Source: Leekyejoonella antrihumi
GTDB lineage: Bacteria; Actinomycetota; Actinomycetes; Actinomycetales; Dermatophilaceae
Reading direction: 5' to 3'
Assembly: GCF_007845645.1 (NCBI RefSeq)
Contig: NZ_VCQV01000017.1
Location: forward strand, 38,734 to 102,733
Length of the DNA: 64,000 nucleotides
The notes below the pieces were generated by a model, which saw only the letters and a program-made list of their open reading frames with translations, had not been told where the DNA came from and searched no databases. The position numbers were made by a program, and so were the translations under genes. Below, in pieces: positions 16,991 through 25,335 of the stretch; position 1 is the first letter of the stretch, and every line of letters starts with the position of its first letter.

Positions 16991-17743
16991 TCAGGGACGT
17001 TCGTCGGGACGCGACTCAGCCGCACTCGCGGAGCCACCCAGGAAGGACGCGACGAACTGCCGACTGGACAAAAGTTCGGCGGGCGTCCCCGACATCCGCA
17101 GAGTGCCGCCGGCGAGCACATAGGTCCGATCGGAGATCGCCAGAACCGCCCGCGCGCGCTGCTCCACGATGAGAGCTGTGGCACCGTCCGCGGCAAGTCC
17201 GCGCACATGCTCCTCGAGGAGCTCGTTCGCCACGGCCGGCGCAAGATTCGCGGTCGGCTCGTCCAGGACGAACAGCCGCGGCTGCAGCATCATCGCACGT
17301 GCCATGGCCAGCATCTTTCGCTCGCCGCCAGAGATCCTTCCAGCGCGGCGGCCAAGCATCCCTGCCAACTGGGGAAATACCGATGCCACGTAGTCGATGC
17401 GCGGCTGGACTTCTCGCGCAGGGAGCAGATACCCACCCATTTCCAGGTTCTCGCGCACCGTCAGGGGCGCGAAGACATCATCGACCTGCGGCACATAGCC
17501 GACGCCTGCTCGCACAACGTCCTCAGGCGCCCAGCCGGTGATGTCCTGCGAGTCGAGCGCGACCCGGCCACCGAGGACCTCCACCGTCCCGATCAGCGCC
17601 CCCAGCAGGGTGCTCTTCCCTGAGCCATTCGGACCGACCACCGAGACGATCTCACCAGGTTCGGCGGCGATGCTGACCTCATGCACCACAGGCCTCGTGT
17701 CGTAGCCCGCGCTCAACCCTTCGACCAGGAGCGCGGCGCCCAT
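16991..17743 (-). CDS. ABC importer ATP-binding protein, LivF-type
   Basis: A 250-residue ATPase of the branched-chain amino acid (HAAT) importer family, acting at the inner face of the membrane. Walker A is VGPNGSGKSTLL, the Q-loop lies near VGYVPQVDDVFAPLTV, the ABC signature is RISGGERKMLAMARAM and Walker B is PRLFVLDEPTANLAP. The start ATG at 17743 (MGAALLVEGLSAGYD) is 28 bp after the livMG stop. It is the last gene of the FAH-livK-livH-livMG-livF operon. The LivF/LivG type often transports hydrophobic amino acids, but in catabolic islands it serves many amides and aromatic acids. Confidence 0.93.
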   Translation of the reverse strand: MGAALLVEGLSAGYDTRPVVHEVSIAAEPGEIVSVVGPNGSGKSTLLGALIGTVEVLGGRVALDSQDITGWAPEDVVRAGVGYVPQVDDVFAPLTVRENLEMGGYLLPAREVQPRIDYVASVFPQLAGMLGRRAGRISGGERKMLAMARAMMLQPRLFVLDEPTANLAPAVANELLEEHVRGLAADGATALIVEQRARAVLAISDRTYVLAGGTLRMSGTPAELLSSRQFVASFLGGSASAAESRPDERP

Positions 17744-17771
17744 CGGCCGGCCATGATCCGCCTTCTGCCGG

Positions 17772-19589
17772 TCAGCCGACAAGGTATGCCTCCACCACCT
17801 CGGGCTGCTGTCGCAGCGCCGCCATGGTGCCCGCCGCAAGCACTCGGCCCTGCGCCATTACCACGACCGGGTCACAGAACCGGTCCATGAACGCCAACTC
17901 GTGCTCGACCACCCCGATCGTCATGCCACTGTGGCACAGCTCGATCAGGTGCTGGCCGATCTCGGTGGCCAGCTTCGGGTGTACTCCGGCCATCGGCTCG
18001 TCCAACAGCAGCACCTCCGGCTGCGCCATGAGAGCCCGCATGATCTCCACGAGACGACGCTGCCCGCCGGACAGGTCACCCGCATACTCGTCGGCCTGGG
18101 CGCGCAAGCCGAAGCCGTCGAGCATGTCCCAGGCGCGCTCGATGCTCACTCCTTCGTCCGCGGCCCAGTAGCGCCGGCCGAGCAGCGCGCCCCGCAGACT
18201 CTCCCCGCGCTGCTGTGGCACCGCGGACAGCAGGTTCTCCATCACGGTGAGCCGCTTGAACTCACTGGCGAGTTGGAAGGTTCGCACCACCCCGAGCCTG
18301 GCCCGGCAGTATGCCGGGACGGAGGTGATGTCGCGGCCGTCCAACCAGACGCTGCCGCCCGACGCCGGAAGGGTGCCTGCGAGCATCGCCAGGGTCGTCG
18401 ACTTTCCTGCGCCGTTCGGACCGATCAGGCCGGTCAGGCGGCCTCTGCTCAGGGCGAGGGACACCTGCGCCACCGCGTCGACGCCACCGAACCGGCGCGA
18501 CAGGTCCCGCGCCTCCAGGACGGCCTCACCGATGCCCGCACCGGCGTCGGCCTCGAGGCCGGTTGCTGCCTGCGCGGGGCCCCACCTGGGGTGGACCGCG
18601 AACTGGACCGTGCTGGGAGCCTTCTCGGGGGCCGCAGGCGTCGTCCGCCGCCGCTCCGGAATGATGCCCTGGGGCCGGAACCAGAGGAACAACACGATCA
18701 GCAGGCCGATGGCGACCCACTGAAGCGCGGGAATAAGCCCGGCGGGGCCAAACGCGGGGATGAATCTGCTCGCCTCCTCGAAACCGAGCGGGACCAGGAT
18801 CGCGCCAAGGATCGCGCCCGCGTGGTTCCCGGCACCGCCGATGATCACGGCAGCGAAGAGCACGATGGTCTCCGCATAGCCCCACGCCGATGGTGCCCAG
18901 AGGGTGATGAAGCCCACCAGGACCCCGCCCGAGAGCCCCGCGATCATGCCGCCGATCACCAGCATTTGTGCGCGCAGCATCCGCAGGTTCTTGCCCAGCG
19001 AGTCTGCCACTTCGTCGTTGTCGCGCATCGCCCGAAGCGTTCGGCCATAGGGAGATTCGGTCATGCGTCGGCAGAACCAGTACGTCCCGGCGGCCAGCAA
19101 GATCGCCACCGCCGAATAGCCCCACTGGTAGCTCAACGACTGCGGGTCGAGGACGCTGTGCAACGGTGCGGGCACAAGCGCCAGCCCGGCTGCCCCATTG
19201 AGGAACGGACGGAAGTTGGTCACGAGCAGGTTGGCCATCACCGCCGCGACCAGCAGCCCGATGGCCACGAAGTCCCCACGCAACCGTCGTCCCACCAGGA
19301 AGGTGAACGGCAGGGCAAGTAGTCCGCCGACGATCATCGCCCCGATCCACGGCACGGGGAACGGGAGACCCAATCCGCCGATATAGGTTTGGAACCCGCC
19401 GTTCGCGGACTGGCTCGGCAGCGACAGAGTGGCCGCCGTGTATGCGCCCGCGGCCTGAAAGATGATGTAGCCGAAGTTGGTCACCCCAGCGACACCGAAC
19501 TGCTGGTTGAGGCCAAGACACGCAATGACATCGACGGCGCCGTAGACCAGCAGGGTCGTCAGATAGAACGCGAGACCGGTTCCGCTCAC
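17772..19589 (-). CDS. Fused ABC importer permease (LivM-type) and ATPase (LivG-type)
   Basis: A single 605-residue chain. Residues 1 to about 325 are a LivM-like permease with about nine hydrophobic segments and the ESPYGRTLRAMRDNDEVADSLG coupling loop. A linker of about 50 residues follows. From about residue 365 there is a LivG-like ATPase with Walker A GLIGPNGAGKSTTLAML, signature GDLSGGQRRLVEIMRAL, Walker B EVLLLDEPMAGVHP and the terminal LivG block MTIGVVEHELAFMDRFCD. The frame is continuous with no stop or frameshift at the junction. It is flanked by livH and livF genes in the same operon. Confidence 0.93.
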   Translation of the reverse strand: MSGTGLAFYLTTLLVYGAVDVIACLGLNQQFGVAGVTNFGYIIFQAAGAYTAATLSLPSQSANGGFQTYIGGLGLPFPVPWIGAMIVGGLLALPFTFLVGRRLRGDFVAIGLLVAAVMANLLVTNFRPFLNGAAGLALVPAPLHSVLDPQSLSYQWGYSAVAILLAAGTYWFCRRMTESPYGRTLRAMRDNDEVADSLGKNLRMLRAQMLVIGGMIAGLSGGVLVGFITLWAPSAWGYAETIVLFAAVIIGGAGNHAGAILGAILVPLGFEEASRFIPAFGPAGLIPALQWVAIGLLIVLFLWFRPQGIIPERRRTTPAAPEKAPSTVQFAVHPRWGPAQAATGLEADAGAGIGEAVLEARDLSRRFGGVDAVAQVSLALSRGRLTGLIGPNGAGKSTTLAMLAGTLPASGGSVWLDGRDITSVPAYCRARLGVVRTFQLASEFKRLTVMENLLSAVPQQRGESLRGALLGRRYWAADEGVSIERAWDMLDGFGLRAQADEYAGDLSGGQRRLVEIMRALMAQPEVLLLDEPMAGVHPKLATEIGQHLIELCHSGMTIGVVEHELAFMDRFCDPVVVMAQGRVLAAGTMAALRQQPEVVEAYLVG

Positions 19590-19602
19590 TCCGACACCCC
19601 TT

Positions 19603-20469
19603 TCACGACCGGGTTCCGAGCAGACCGGTGGGACGCCAGGCGAGCATCGCGAACAGGATCACAAATGCGACGACGTCCTTGTACGAGGACGTGATGTAGG
19701 CAGCCGAGATCTCGGTGGCGAGCCCGATGACGAGCGCGCCGATCATTGCGCCGTATGCCTTTCCGGGCCCACCGAGGAACGCGGCCGCGAGGATCAGAAT
19801 CAGGAAAAGATCAGCACTGGTGGCATTGAAGCTGCCGGCGTTCATGCCGAAAACCGTTCCCGCGAGCCCGCACAGCGCGCCACTGAGCAGCCAGGTCACC
19901 GTGACCACGCGACCGCTGCGAATCCCGCAGGTGCGGGCCAGCGAGCGGTTCGCCGCAGTCGCGCGCATCGCCTTGCCGAGTCGCGTGTATGCCAGAAGCA
20001 CGTGTACTGCGACCATCGAAGCCAGCGCCAGGGCCAGGATGACCAGCTGCACCACGGTGAGCTGGAGCCCCCCGGCCTGCAGCGTGTGGCCCTGCGACAT
20101 CGTGTAGGACACGCTGGTGCCGCCAACGTACGACTGGAGCCCGAACTCGATGATCAGGGTGAGGCCAAGGGCTACGATGACCACCGCGATGGGCGAGGCA
20201 TGATGCCGCTGAAACGGTGCGTAGACAATGGCGTTGAGGACAAACGACAGCACGGCACCTACGACCGCGGCGGCAAGGAGACCGACCCACACGGTGATCC
20301 CGGCCTGGTTGATCCAGTAGGCGACGTAGGCGCCGACAATCATGACAGCGCCGAAGGCCAGGTTCAGCACGTCGGTGACGGCGAACTGCAGCGTGAACCC
20401 CACGGTTGCTATCGCGAGGACCGCAGCCGCGACCAGGCCGAAGCCGAACGATGCCAGGAGCAGCGACAC
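19603..20469 (-). CDS. ABC importer permease, LivH-type
   Basis: A 288-residue inner-membrane permease with about eight hydrophobic helices. Family markers are VTDVLNLAFGAVMIVGAYVAY near the N-terminus, LGLTLIIEFGLQSYVG, and the coupling loop YTRLGKAMRATAANRSLARTCGI preceding LSGALCGLAGTVFGMNAG. It pairs with the LivM half of the fused gene 13 bp downstream. The start lies 4 bp after the livK stop. Confidence 0.93.
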   Translation of the reverse strand: MSLLLASFGFGLVAAAVLAIATVGFTLQFAVTDVLNLAFGAVMIVGAYVAYWINQAGITVWVGLLAAAVVGAVLSFVLNAIVYAPFQRHHASPIAVVIVALGLTLIIEFGLQSYVGGTSVSYTMSQGHTLQAGGLQLTVVQLVILALALASMVAVHVLLAYTRLGKAMRATAANRSLARTCGIRSGRVVTVTWLLSGALCGLAGTVFGMNAGSFNATSADLFLILILAAAFLGGPGKAYGAMIGALVIGLATEISAAYITSSYKDVVAFVILFAMLAWRPTGLLGTRS

Positions 20470-20473
20470 CGGG

Positions 20474-21898
20474 TCAGCCTGCCGTGACGGCGCGCAACTG
20501 TTGCGGTGAGATCGAGCCGGTCACTTTGACGTTCCCACTCGGACCGTACATGTTGATCTGAAAGAGGCCAGTCGAGTCGTGGTAGGCGTCGAAGTTGGTT
20601 GGACCGCCGGGCCCTTCGTAACGAACCTGTTTGCCCGCCTTCAGCGCCGCAACGCCTTGAGCGAAAGAGTTCACCACAGTTGCGCCGGGCACACCGTTCG
20701 CGATCTTCTCCATGTCGGCCTTGTAGACCGACGGGTTGGTGCTCTTGGACTGGACCATCGCCAGCGCCGCGAGATTGATCCCGTCATACAGGTGGACCGA
20801 CCCCGGCGCCGTGAGGTAGGTGTCGAAGTTGCCGGTATTGCCCACCTTCCCCTTGATGGATTCCAACGCTGCCTTAAACGCGCTGTATGCCGGCCCTGAG
20901 GTCTCCACAACCAGGTTGTCCGCCAAGAAGTTCTTCGAGAGGGTGGACGCGCCGACGGCCGCCGCGACCGACTTGTACCAGGCCGGGGAGATGGTCGCGG
21001 AGGTGCCGATCACCGGAATCATCTTGCCGCCGTTGAGTTGCTGCACCTCGGACAGGAACGACGCCTCCGCGGCGCCCAGCGCCTCAGTGAAGATCACGTC
21101 AGGATGCGCAGACACGATCTTCTCTGCCTCAGTGCGGAATGTCGTCGCGGTCAAGTCCAGTGTTTCGTTGGCGACAAGCGTCATCCCTGCCTTCTTGATC
21201 GATGCGATGGCGGGGTTGACGAAGGTCTGCGAGCCGATGTCGTTGCCGAAGGCAAGCGCGATCTTGTGGTACTTCTGGTTCTGCGCGATCACGACCATGG
21301 CATAGGACTCCTCCAGATCCGGGGGGACCAGCCGATAGAAGTAGTCGAAGTGTTGATGGTCGAACTCGGACTGCCCAGTCATGCCGAACACCACCACCTT
21401 GTTGGCATTGATGACGGGCACCACTGCAGCCGCCTCGTCGGAGGTCACTCCTATGATGAGCGCCAGGTTGGAGGTCGACGCGAACATCTGTCGGACAGCC
21501 GGCACCGCATCGGCGGGGTCGCCTCGCGTGTCCACCTGCTTGCACGACAGCTTGTGCCCGTCCGCACCACCGTTGGCGTTGATCGCTGCCGTCGCGCCGT
21601 AGCACGACGCCAGGTAGGTCGGGCCGAGCGCGGCATCGGTACCGGTGAAGGGTGCCACGTCCGCGACCACCAGAGTGCTTCCGTTTGCCGCACCCGGACC
21701 GCCCGACGGTGACGCAGCGCCTGAGGCGCTCGCCGTGCCACTAGGGCTTTGCCCTGACGAGGAGGTCGCTCCCCCGCACGCGGCCAGGCCGAAACTCGCC
21801 ACGGTGACCAGTGCGAGCCCCATCGAGGCTCGCGACCTACCCGCCATCGAAGGCGTCCCGCTTCCGTGCCGACTACCGCAAGATCTCTTGGACTTCAT
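20474..21898 (-). CDS. ABC importer substrate-binding lipoprotein, LivK-type
   Basis: A 474-residue extracytoplasmic binding protein. The start ATG at 21898 (MKSKRSCGSRHG) follows GGAGG by 7 bases; the open frame upstream of this overlaps the FAH gene and is not used. The signal peptide ends in a lipobox (FGLAACGG, Cys at about residue 40), then a Ser/Gly/Pro-rich linker. The periplasmic-binding fold (type I) begins with VVADVAPFTGTDAALGP and has LIIGVTSDEAAAVVPVIN and VVNSFAQGVAALKAG. The ligand is unknown. The FAH partner suggests an acid or amide rather than simple branched-chain amino acids. Confidence 0.92.
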   Translation of the reverse strand: MKSKRSCGSRHGSGTPSMAGRSRASMGLALVTVASFGLAACGGATSSSGQSPSGTASASGAASPSGGPGAANGSTLVVADVAPFTGTDAALGPTYLASCYGATAAINANGGADGHKLSCKQVDTRGDPADAVPAVRQMFASTSNLALIIGVTSDEAAAVVPVINANKVVVFGMTGQSEFDHQHFDYFYRLVPPDLEESYAMVVIAQNQKYHKIALAFGNDIGSQTFVNPAIASIKKAGMTLVANETLDLTATTFRTEAEKIVSAHPDVIFTEALGAAEASFLSEVQQLNGGKMIPVIGTSATISPAWYKSVAAAVGASTLSKNFLADNLVVETSGPAYSAFKAALESIKGKVGNTGNFDTYLTAPGSVHLYDGINLAALAMVQSKSTNPSVYKADMEKIANGVPGATVVNSFAQGVAALKAGKQVRYEGPGGPTNFDAYHDSTGLFQINMYGPSGNVKVTGSISPQQLRAVTAG

Positions 21899-21939
21899 CT
21901 CATGCCTCCAGGAATGTCGACCCGCAGGGTCCCGTGGGC

Positions 21940-22857
21940 CTATATCGAGTTGGACTGTCGAACGACTGGTTTCCAGGCCCAGTCGCCCGGTGCTGCCACT
22001 TCTGCCACGACCGTGTTGCGGATCGTGCCGACGCCCTCGACCTCGACCTCGACCACATCGCCGGGGGTGAGCCACACGGGTGGGGTGCGGGCAAAGCCGA
22101 CGCCACCTGGCGTACCGGTGGCGATGACATCACCCGGGCGCAAGGTGGTGAAGGATGAGAGGAACTCCACGCACTGCACGACGCTGACGATCATCTGGCT
22201 GGTGTTCGCCGACTGCATCACCGCGCCATTCAGCGTCGTAGTGAGCTGCAGGTTGGTCACGTCGACCTCATCCGGAGTCACGATCTCCGGCCCGACGGGC
22301 ATGCTCTGATCGAAGTTCTTGCCGCCTGTCCACTGGGTGCTGGCACGCTGCCAGTCACGGGCGGAGGCGTCATTGAGCACCACGAACCCGAAGACCGCAT
22401 CGAGGGCATTGGCGGCACGAATGTAGCGACCGCCGGTCCCTATGACGACTCCCAGCTCACCCTCGTAGTCGTAGCGATCCGTCAGCGCCGGCTTCACGAG
22501 GTCGGCGAACGGTCCGGTCACGCTTGGACCACCGCGTACAAACACCTCCGGCCAGGTCGGGACGTCTCTGCCTCCCTCGACCGCGTGCTCGCGGTAGTTG
22601 ACCCCGATGCACAGAACGCGCGCCGGGTTCGGCACCGCCGGCCCGAAGTCCGCCGCATCCACGGGGTGACCCTCATCGGTCGAGATACCGACGAGCGCCT
22701 GTAACGCGTCCTGCCCGGAGGCGAGAAGTCCCGTCAGGGTGCTCAGGGTCTCGTTGCCGGTGACGTCGCCGATATCGGTGTAACCCTGGGACCCGTGAAG
22801 ATGCAGCCGCAATCCACGCCGCGTCGCAATCGTTGCAAATCGCACACTCTTCTCCAT
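21940..22857 (-). CDS. Fumarylacetoacetate hydrolase (FAH) family protein
   Basis: A 305-residue enzyme of the FAHD1/HpcE superfamily, with the C-terminal beta-roll metal site in RYDYEGELGVVIGTGGRYI (Glu ligands), GFVVLNDASARDWQ (Asp), GKNFDQSMPVGPEIV and GDVIATGTPGGVGFARTPP. The N-terminus is divergent (MEKSVRFATIATRRGL). Members act on acylpyruvates, oxaloacetate, 2-keto-3-deoxy acids or homoprotocatechuate products, so the substrate is not defined. It is distinct from the true fumarylacetoacetase at 9.3 kb. It is the first gene of the liv operon and is divergent from the GntR gene at 23032. Confidence 0.88.
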   Translation of the reverse strand: MEKSVRFATIATRRGLRLHLHGSQGYTDIGDVTGNETLSTLTGLLASGQDALQALVGISTDEGHPVDAADFGPAVPNPARVLCIGVNYREHAVEGGRDVPTWPEVFVRGGPSVTGPFADLVKPALTDRYDYEGELGVVIGTGGRYIRAANALDAVFGFVVLNDASARDWQRASTQWTGGKNFDQSMPVGPEIVTPDEVDVTNLQLTTTLNGAVMQSANTSQMIVSVVQCVEFLSSFTTLRPGDVIATGTPGGVGFARTPPVWLTPGDVVEVEVEGVGTIRNTVVAEVAAPGDWAWKPVVRQSNSI

Positions 22858-22878
22858 TCACACGAATGGATCAAAGTC

Positions 22879-22894
22879 GATTGGTGCACCAATC
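22879..22894. promoter_or_regulatory. Perfect 16-bp palindrome, probable GntR operator
   Basis: GATTGGTGCACCAATC is fully self-complementary and lies 22 bp before the FAH start, in the AT-rich 174 bp between the divergent FAH and GntR genes. A partial repeat, ATTGGTCC, begins 6 bases later at 22900. Two further half-sites GATTGGTT occur just before the regulator start (about 23000-23015). TTGGTNNACCAA-type palindromes are typical of FadR-subfamily GntR proteins, which supports autoregulation and control of the liv operon. Confidence 0.75.
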
Positions 22895-23031
22895 AGATCA
22901 TTGGTCCGAGATATATGTTTGTCAATCCATCGTGAACTGTTAGCATCTCACTGTCAAGTGGCGGTGCTGACATATTGACAGTCGCTCACAGATGAGATTG
23001 GTTTGATTGGTTTCTCAACGAGGAGGGCAGG

Positions 23032-23733
23032 ATGCCGACACCAGGCCCCTCGAAGACCCCCGCCGACCCGGCCGACCTTGCCCACCAGATCCTCGAAGCC
23101 GCACAGCTCGCCGGGCTTGGGGAGGGAGACCGGCTGCCCACGGAGCGCCAGCTTGCCGACGAGTACGGGGTGTCGCGCGTCGGCGTGCGTCATGCGCTCG
23201 CACAGCTCGAGGCTGAGGGCTCACTCACCCGCCAGGTCGGGCGGGGCACGTTCCTACGGAGTCGGGACGAGTCTGCAGGTCCACCGACCGAAGCAGATCT
23301 GCCGACCGACGTCAGTCCCGCGGATGTCATGGCGGTCCGTCGCCTGCTCGAACCGTCGGCAATGGTCCTTGCAGTGAGTCATGCGACAGAGCGCGACCTT
23401 CTGGACCTCGACCGGCATCTCGCTCGCGGCGACCGGGCGTCCACGTTTGCCGAGTTCGAGACCTGGGACATCGCGGTGCATCGCCGGCTGATCCAGTCCA
23501 CTCGCAATCCGCTACTCATTCGGCTGTACGGGTCCGTCGAGTCAGCGCGTGGCGGGCCGTTGTGGGGGGAGCTCAAACGACGCAAGGACACCGCCGAAAG
23601 GCGCGAGGTCTATCAGCGCGAGCACCACTGCATCGTCGACGCCGTGAGGTCTCGCGACGCGGATGCCGCGGTTACCGCCATGCGGGTCCACCTCGCCACC
23701 GTGACGACGGTGCTCTTGGGAGCCGCGGTGTAG
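23032..23733 (+). CDS. GntR/FadR-type transcriptional regulator
   Basis: A 233-residue regulator with a winged helix at residues 15-80 (LGEGDRLPTERQLADEYGVS, RVGVRHALAQLEAEGSLTRQV, GRGTFLRS). An FCD domain follows: VMAVRRLLEPSAMVLAVSHA, WDIAVHRRLIQSTRNPLLIRL and REHHCIVDAVRSRDADAAV. The Asp and His positions of the FCD metal pocket appear retained. It starts after AACGAGGAGGGCAGG, a strong ribosome binding site. Divergent placement and the palindrome next to FAH imply that it controls FAH and the ABC importer. Confidence 0.92.
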   Translation: MPTPGPSKTPADPADLAHQILEAAQLAGLGEGDRLPTERQLADEYGVSRVGVRHALAQLEAEGSLTRQVGRGTFLRSRDESAGPPTEADLPTDVSPADVMAVRRLLEPSAMVLAVSHATERDLLDLDRHLARGDRASTFAEFETWDIAVHRRLIQSTRNPLLIRLYGSVESARGGPLWGELKRRKDTAERREVYQREHHCIVDAVRSRDADAAVTAMRVHLATVTTVLLGAAV

Positions 23734-23770
23734 TCCCGGTCACGACAGGGGATGCCTGGAAAGCGACCGA

Positions 23771-25267
23771 TCAAAGAGCGATGCCGATGTACTTCACCTC
23801 GAGGAACTCGTCAATCCCATTGCTGCCACCCTCGCGGCCGAGCCCGGACTCCTTGATGCCACCGAACGGCGCCGCCGGGTTGGACACCACTCCCTGGTTC
23901 AGCCCCACCATGCCTGACTCGAGGGCCTCCGCGACCCGCAGCGCACGGCGCAGATCATTCGTGAAGACATACGACACCAGGCCGTACGCCGTGTCGTTGG
24001 CGGCGGCGACGACCTCGTCCTCAGTGCCGAACGGGGTGATGGAGGCGACCGGCCCGAAGATCTCCTCACCGGTCATCCGTGCGGCCGCCGGCACATCCAT
24101 GAGCACCGTCGGGGTGTAGAAGAACCCGGGGCCTGCGGCAGTGCCACCACCGGTCAGCACCCTGGCGCCGCGCGACGTCGCGTCCGCCACCAGGTCGACC
24201 ACCTTGCGACGGCCCGCTTCGTCGATCAGCGGGCCGACATCCACGCCGTCCTCAGTGCCGCGGCCGACCTTCAACCCGCTCATTGCCTCGGCCATGCGAC
24301 GACCGAACTCGTCGGCCACCTTCTCCTGCACGTAGATCCGGTTCGCCGCGGTGCAGGCCTCCCCCATGTTTCGCATCTTCGCAGCCATTGCGCCGGCGAT
24401 GGCCTCGTCCAGGTCGGCGTCCTCGAAGACGATCAGCGGCGCATTGCCGCCCAGCTCCATCGAGGTGCGCAGCACCCTTTCGGCGCACTGCTCGAGCAGC
24501 ACCTTGCCGACCTTGGTCGATCCGGTGAAGGACAGCTTGCGTGCCTTGCCGGATCGGATCATCGGCTCCATGACCTCACCGGCCCGCATACAGGTCACGA
24601 TGTTGACGACACCGTCGGGCACCCCTGCCTCCTGCAGGATTCCACCCAACGCGAGCATGGACAGCGGCGTCTGGTGTGCCGGCTTGATCACACTGGTGCA
24701 CCCGGCCGCGATCGCCGGGCCGATCTTGCGTGTGCCCATCGCCATCGGGAAGTTCCACGGCGTGATCAGCAGGCACGGCCCCACCGGCTGCTTGGTCACG
24801 AGGAAGCGGGCGCCACCGGCCGGGGCCGTCTGATACCCGCCGTCGATCTGCAGGGCCTCGGATGCGAAGTGCCTGAAGAACTCTGCCGCATAGGTGATCT
24901 CGCCGCGCGCCTCCGCCAACGGCTTGCCCATCTCCAACGTCATGAGCAGCGCAAGGTCGTCGATCCGTTCCATGAGCAGGCCGTAGGCCTGCATCAGGAT
25001 GTCGTAGCGTTCCCGCGGGCTCGTCGCGGAGAACTCCTTCTGCGTCATGACAGCCGCGTCCAGCGCCCGAGCACCATCCTGCGGCGAGGCGTCCGCGACC
25101 TTGGCCAGCAGGTCGCCGGTCGACGGGTCCAAGACGTCGAACGTCGCGTCATCGGCGGCCGCGGTCCAGCGCCCCCCGATCAGCAGCCCGGTGGGCGTTG
25201 CCTGGAGGACCCGCGCCTCGTCGTCGGTGCGTGCTGCCTTCACGTCGGCAGAGGTGCTCACCCTCAT
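23771..25267 (-). CDS. NAD(P)-dependent aldehyde dehydrogenase (succinate-semialdehyde dehydrogenase type)
   Basis: A 498-residue aldehyde dehydrogenase. Conserved blocks are LLITPWNFPMAMGTRKIGPA, the coenzyme loop LSFTGSTKVGKVL, the general-base Glu in SMELGGNAPLIVFEDADLD, the nucleophilic Cys in NMGEACTAANRIYVQ and EEIFGPVASITPF. The second of two adjacent ATGs (25267) is chosen because GGAG lies 7 bases upstream. It is closest to GabD-like enzymes. Next to a class III aminotransferase on the other strand, it would oxidise the semialdehyde that enzyme makes: succinate semialdehyde in GABA use, or aspartate semialdehyde in an ectoine-type route. Confidence 0.9.
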   Translation of the reverse strand: MRVSTSADVKAARTDDEARVLQATPTGLLIGGRWTAAADDATFDVLDPSTGDLLAKVADASPQDGARALDAAVMTQKEFSATSPRERYDILMQAYGLLMERIDDLALLMTLEMGKPLAEARGEITYAAEFFRHFASEALQIDGGYQTAPAGGARFLVTKQPVGPCLLITPWNFPMAMGTRKIGPAIAAGCTSVIKPAHQTPLSMLALGGILQEAGVPDGVVNIVTCMRAGEVMEPMIRSGKARKLSFTGSTKVGKVLLEQCAERVLRTSMELGGNAPLIVFEDADLDEAIAGAMAAKMRNMGEACTAANRIYVQEKVADEFGRRMAEAMSGLKVGRGTEDGVDVGPLIDEAGRRKVVDLVADATSRGARVLTGGGTAAGPGFFYTPTVLMDVPAAARMTGEEIFGPVASITPFGTEDEVVAAANDTAYGLVSYVFTNDLRRALRVAEALESGMVGLNQGVVSNPAAPFGGIKESGLGREGGSNGIDEFLEVKYIGIAL

Positions 25268-25302
25268 CACTCTCCTGTTTCAAGACGGTTGCCGTGCGAT
25301 AG

Positions 25303-25319
25303 TCTGATTGTTGACAATC
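25303..25319. promoter_or_regulatory. Shared operator, site 2 (TCTGATTGTTGACAATC)
   Basis: GATTGT-TG-ACAATC is a palindrome with perfect 6-bp arms in the 68 bp between the divergent aldehyde dehydrogenase and aminotransferase genes. It ends 17 bp before the aminotransferase start. Prefix and core match the sites at 12421 and 28108, so both promoters here should respond to the same regulator. Confidence 0.75.
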
Positions 25320-25335
25320 TAGCAGAGGAGGAGCA

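Noticed and set aside
21899..22075. N-terminal extension of the LivK-type binding protein
   Set aside because: The open frame continues upstream, but the signal peptide and ribosome binding site fix the start at 21898, and the extension would overlap the FAH coding sequence.
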